NCBI GenBank assembly: GCA_023253615.1
Contig: JALRFZ010000319.1
Coordinates: forward strand, 1-6,039
Length of the DNA stretch: 6,039 nt
Direction: 5' to 3'
DNA from: Verrucomicrobiales bacterium
GTDB taxonomy: Bacteria; Verrucomicrobiota; Verrucomicrobiia; Verrucomicrobiales; DEV007
A program made the position numbers and the translations under genes. The notes under the pieces are model-generated. The model was not told the origin of the DNA. It saw nothing but the letters and a program-made list of their open reading frames with translations, and made no database searches. Positions 6,030 through 6,039 of the stretch are shown piece by piece; the first letter of the stretch is position 1, and each line of letters begins with the position of its first letter.

Positions 6030-6039
6030 GAATTGAATA

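Overview
The window is high-GC bacterial chromosomal DNA. A Verrucomicrobiota-type host (the Luteolibacter/Haloferula sort) is my best guess. The grounds are a gluconate 2-dehydrogenase subunit 3 family gene of the kind paired with GMC oxidoreductases, a GGAAGCC-type heptamer tandem repeat after it, weak or absent Shine-Dalgarno sites, and a large uncharacterised 2OG-Fe(II) oxygenase. The lineage is inference; no rRNA or marker gene is present.

Left part (1-1250): a small accessory patch. A 5'-truncated reading frame of unknown function runs off the left edge (1-447, +) at about 53% GC, below its neighbours. It converges on a complete vsr mismatch endonuclease gene (465-890, -). Upstream of vsr on the same strand lies a decayed mazF-type toxin gene (928-1192, -). 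It has lost its N-terminal coding part and carries a +1 shift in a run of seven G. Its antitoxin partner is absent.

Middle (1195-2869): an intact hipBA-type toxin-antitoxin operon on the plus strand. An AT-rich promoter with near-consensus -35 and -10 boxes is bracketed by a perfect 8-bp inverted repeat (CTTGAAAG / CTTTCAAG), a good candidate for the HipB operator. hipB overlaps hipA by 11 bp. The operon abuts the broken end of the mazF remnant, as if hipBA had been placed into an older mazF-vsr locus.

Right part (2969-6039): a 798-residue protein with an N-terminal prolyl-4-hydroxylase-like 2OG-Fe(II) oxygenase domain and a long, poorly characterised C-terminal region with two acidic tracts. 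Next comes a gluconate 2-dehydrogenase subunit 3 family gene (5436-5975) with a possible Tat signal. A GAAGCCG heptamer array begins inside that gene's stop codon and runs almost to the window end. No RNA genes, CRISPR arrays or insertion sequences were seen.

Functionally, the patch combines DNA-repair or restriction-linked (vsr), toxin-antitoxin (hipBA, relic mazF) and unknown genes, then passes into what look like housekeeping or metabolic genes. No wholly new system is demonstrated. The best leads are the mazF relic at the hipBA border, the hipBA operator with its very short leader, and the oxygenase downstream of hipA.
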